From Sphingopyxis sp. (GTDB lineage: Bacteria > Pseudomonadota > Alphaproteobacteria > Sphingomonadales > Sphingomonadaceae), in NCBI GenBank assembly GCA_012035435.1, contig JAAUPH010000083.1:1-8629 (forward strand): a DNA stretch of 8,629 nucleotides, written 5' to 3'. Below the pieces are notes generated by a model, which saw nothing but the letters and a program-made list of their open reading frames with translations, was not told the origin of the DNA and did no database searches. Of this stretch, positions 7,524 through 8,629 are shown one piece after another. Positions within the stretch are counted from its first letter, which is position 1. Each line of letters opens with the position of its first letter. Both the position numbers and the translations under genes were made by a program.

Positions 7524-7706
7524 GAACGAATTTTCCTGGCCGACCGCGATCGTGACCGCGCGCGTCTCATCGTCGGTTACGCGCCCGCCGCGCCGTTTTC
7601 GCTGCAGGCCCGGCTCGACGTGAACAGCGACGACTATCCCCACTCGCCATACGGCGTCATCGACGCGGAAAGCTGGTCCCTGGGCCTGGATTTCGCGTAC
7701 ATGCTG
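7524..7706 (+). pseudogene. Outer-membrane barrel fragment, MtrB/PioB family
   Basis: In the frame beginning GAA 7524 the translation carries [18 protein letters not shown], then DDYPHSPYGVIDAESWSLGLDFAY. This matches the late part of MtrB/PioB-type porins, the barrel that holds a periplasmic decaheme cytochrome for electron transfer across the outer membrane; ADRDRD, the DDYxxSxYG motif and alternating strand residues are typical. No start or stop belongs to it: the frame runs on to TAG/TAA-free foreign sequence read antisense to the next fragment. About 60 residues of a protein usually over 600 are present, so this is a fragment. Family recalled from memory. Confidence 0.55.
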
Positions 7707-7859
7707 GACGAGGATTTCACCGCCGCCACCGGGGATGGAATCGAGCCCGGCCTTCACCAGCTCCTGAATCACCGTGCGCGCATCCATGCGGTACAGCGTC
7801 GCCCAGAAGTCCACTTCAGACGGCGAGAAGCCGTGCACGTGGATGTCGAACGACTTCAT
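7695..7859 (-). pseudogene. MqnC-like radical SAM fragment (futalosine pathway)
   Basis: On the - strand, about 55 residues read FDIHVHGFSPSEV through RMDARTVIQELVKAGLDSIP and GGGGEILVQHVR. This is the barrel segment of cyclic dehypoxanthinyl futalosine synthase (MqnC), a radical SAM enzyme of the futalosine route to menaquinone; HxHGFSP-E and the AGLDSIPGGG(A/G)EIL phrase are characteristic. MqnE or the CofG/CofH enzymes are related alternatives. The SAM-binding CxxxCxxC cluster motif is N-terminal to this part and absent. It is joined in frame to a thiolase start upstream and runs into sequence antisense to the barrel fragment downstream, so both ends are joints. Confidence 0.65.
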
Positions 7860-7901
7860 GAACTTCAGCATGTCGATGCCAACGACGTATACGTCACTCA
7901 T
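7860..7901 (-). pseudogene. Thiolase-family N-terminus (first 14 codons)
   Basis: ATG 7901 on the - strand starts MSDVYVVGIDMLKF, the typical opening of SCP-x-type thiolases (acetyl-CoA acetyltransferase/lipid-transfer group). GAGGAG (7913-7908) sits six bases upstream, an excellent ribosome-binding site, so this is a real gene start. It follows a DUF35 gene by 26 bases, the usual partner of such thiolases in acyl-CoA metabolism. After Phe14 the family continuation is replaced by MqnC-like residues. Confidence 0.6.
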
Positions 7902-7927
7902 CGGAATCTCCTCGTGCGCGCCTGTTG

Positions 7928-8242
7928 TTAGGCGCGCGCCTGGAAGAAATAAGAAATGTAGGAGTTGCCTTCGCGATCCTTGCGGCCGAGCGCGTCCTTG
8001 TAGACGACGTCGACCGGCATCCCGAACTTGATCTTCTCCGGGTTCGGATCGATCCCGATCAGGTTGCCCTTCACCGTGCCGCCGCCGTCGAGGTCGACGA
8101 CCGCGGAGATGTACGGCACCTGAACGCCGGGGAAGGAGCGCGTCACGATCGAGAAGACGTAGAGCTTGCCGGTGTTGGCGAGCTTCGTCGGCGCGATCTT
8201 GCCGCGCGCGCCGCACTTCGAGCACACCTCGCGAGCGCCGAG
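7928..8242 (-). CDS. DUF35 Zn-ribbon/OB-fold protein, 5'-truncated
   Basis: About 103 residues ending at TAA 7930-7928. REVCSKCG is the second half of the rubredoxin-like zinc ribbon; the first CxxC half is absent because the upstream sequence is a different gene. The remainder is the OB-fold: GKLYVFSIVTRSFPG, PYISAVVDLDGGG, GNLIGIDPNPEKIKFGMPV and a C-terminal strand SYISYFFQ. DUF35 proteins form complexes with thiolases and act as acyl-CoA binding subunits. The downstream thiolase start, 26 bases away, fits this pairing. The visible frame continues upstream without a stop into histidinol dehydrogenase and homocitrate synthase residues, which is a chimera rather than a DUF35 N-terminus. Confidence 0.8.
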   Translation of the reverse strand, partial: LGAREVCSKCGARGKIAPTKLANTGKLYVFSIVTRSFPGVQVPYISAVVDLDGGGTVKGNLIGIDPNPEKIKFGMPVDVVYKDALGRKDREGNSYISYFFQARA

Positions 8243-8335
8243 GAAGATCGCGCCAGCATTGCGCACCTTGGCCGCCAAGGCATCCGGATCCCGGGTGGCG
8301 ATCTCCAGGTGCTCCGCCGCGATGCGGTCGGCGAG
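8237..8335 (-). pseudogene. hisD: Histidinol dehydrogenase fragment
   Basis: Thirty-three residues on the - strand read ADRIAAEHLEIATRDPDAL then AAKVRNAGAIFLG. This is the HisD segment usually seen as A-N-R-I-A-P-E-H-L-E through R-N-A-G-A-I-F-L-G; the His in EHLE is a conserved active-site-region residue of the enzyme that oxidises histidinol to histidine. It lies in frame between homocitrate synthase and DUF35 residues, with neither its start nor its end. The match is short but highly specific. Confidence 0.75.
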
Positions 8336-8629
8336 GCTCAACTGCTGCGCCCGGCTGCGGACGGCATTCCAGCCCGTCAGCCGATGCCCGATGACAATTT
8401 CGCGGGTTAAGCCGAAATCCGTTGGATTGATGGATTCATACGTTTCTGGGTCTGCCAACACAGCTTTCGCATGAATGCCCGCTTTATGAATGAAGGCGCT
8501 GGAACCGGTGATATAATTATTGAAGGGAATTTCAATCTGGCAGGTATCGGCAATCACTTGGTCTAAAATCGGTAGCATCGGCAAGTTGTATTTGGCGACA
8601 TACGATTTTTTATTGTGTATAAGCGGGCA
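8336..8629 (-). CDS. Homocitrate synthase C-terminal part, partial at both ends
   Basis: The - strand frame is open from the window edge (8629). It reads YNLPMLPILDQV, QIEIPFNNYITGSSAF, HKAGIHAKAVLADPETYESI, NPTDFGLTREIV, then HRLTGWNAVRSRAQQL. This matches the post-barrel region of homocitrate synthases of the LYS20/NifV group (DRE-TIM family, acetyl-CoA plus 2-oxoglutarate); 2-isopropylmalate synthases are close relatives, but the LTGWNAVRSRAQQL phrase favours homocitrate synthase. I set no start: the first TTG (8584) or ATG (8578) is internal. GC is about 45% in 8401-8629 but about 65% in 8341-8400, so the piece may itself join two homologous genes near 8395. At about 8336 the frame passes into histidinol dehydrogenase. 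Confidence 0.75.

Noticed and set aside
7389..8225. 278-residue - strand frame as a single gene
   Set aside because: Its frame crosses DUF35 out of phase, then the thiolase start, the MqnC piece, and finally antisense of the barrel and alaS; only the middle (7901-7695) is real coding.
7925..8410. + strand open frame opposite DUF35, HisD and homocitrate synthase
   Set aside because: The - strand carries clear family motifs throughout; the + frame is an Arg/Asp-rich shadow.
1..8629. A novel operon linking sphingomonad genes with menaquinone, lysine/nitrogenase, histidine and electron-transfer genes
   Set aside because: All the non-sphingomonad pieces are truncated at both or one end, switch within genes, change strand and composition, and have no intergenic spacing. 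Chimeric assembly is much more likely.
1..8629. tRNA, rRNA, CRISPR, transposase or phage attachment sites
   Set aside because: I looked for cloverleaf-like arms, regularly spaced repeats, transposase motifs and terminal inverted repeats and found none.

Overview
The window is a mosaic. Positions about 249 to 7443 form one coherent block of high-GC alphaproteobacterial chromosome, most likely from a sphingomonad (Sphingomonadales). Both ends consist of short gene pieces from unrelated pathways, and probably unrelated organisms, joined at short similar words. The best explanation is a metagenomic contig with chimeric ends. I do not see a convincing new biological system, and the fused reading frames at the ends should not be taken as real multidomain proteins.

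Coherent block, all on the + strand: a 5'-truncated cckA hybrid histidine kinase (cell-cycle phosphorelay); a small single-domain response regulator whose start looks frameshifted; recA behind an alphaproteobacterial SOS box (GTTC-N7-GTTC) that overlaps a strong palindrome; an arginase/agmatinase-family ureohydrolase translationally coupled to a GTT1-like glutathione S-transferase; a secreted or envelope protein of unknown function preceded by two perfect dyads; and alaS, cut off after about 409 codons. Alphaproteobacterial CckA features, the SOS box type, the protein sequences and uniform codon use support the lineage. That recA is followed closely by alaS in sphingomonads is from memory.

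Left end (1 to about 248): an unassigned piece, then about 33 codons resembling an acyl-CoA synthetase, joined to cckA at about 240-250. This joint creates an open frame from position 6 whose first 80 or so residues are not CckA.

Right end (7444 to 8629): on the + strand an unassigned 80-base piece and a MtrB/PioB-type outer-membrane barrel fragment. Then on the - strand, reading from 8629 downwards: homocitrate synthase C-terminal part, a histidinol dehydrogenase piece, a DUF35 Zn-ribbon/OB-fold protein with its stop codon, the ribosome-binding site and first 14 codons of a thiolase, and an MqnC-like menaquinone-biosynthesis fragment. DUF35 plus the thiolase start is a natural gene pair; the other neighbours have no biological reason to be together. 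The homocitrate synthase piece drops to about 45% GC (hand count, 8401-8629) against about 72% in 8281-8340.

I saw no tRNA, rRNA, CRISPR array, insertion sequence or riboswitch.
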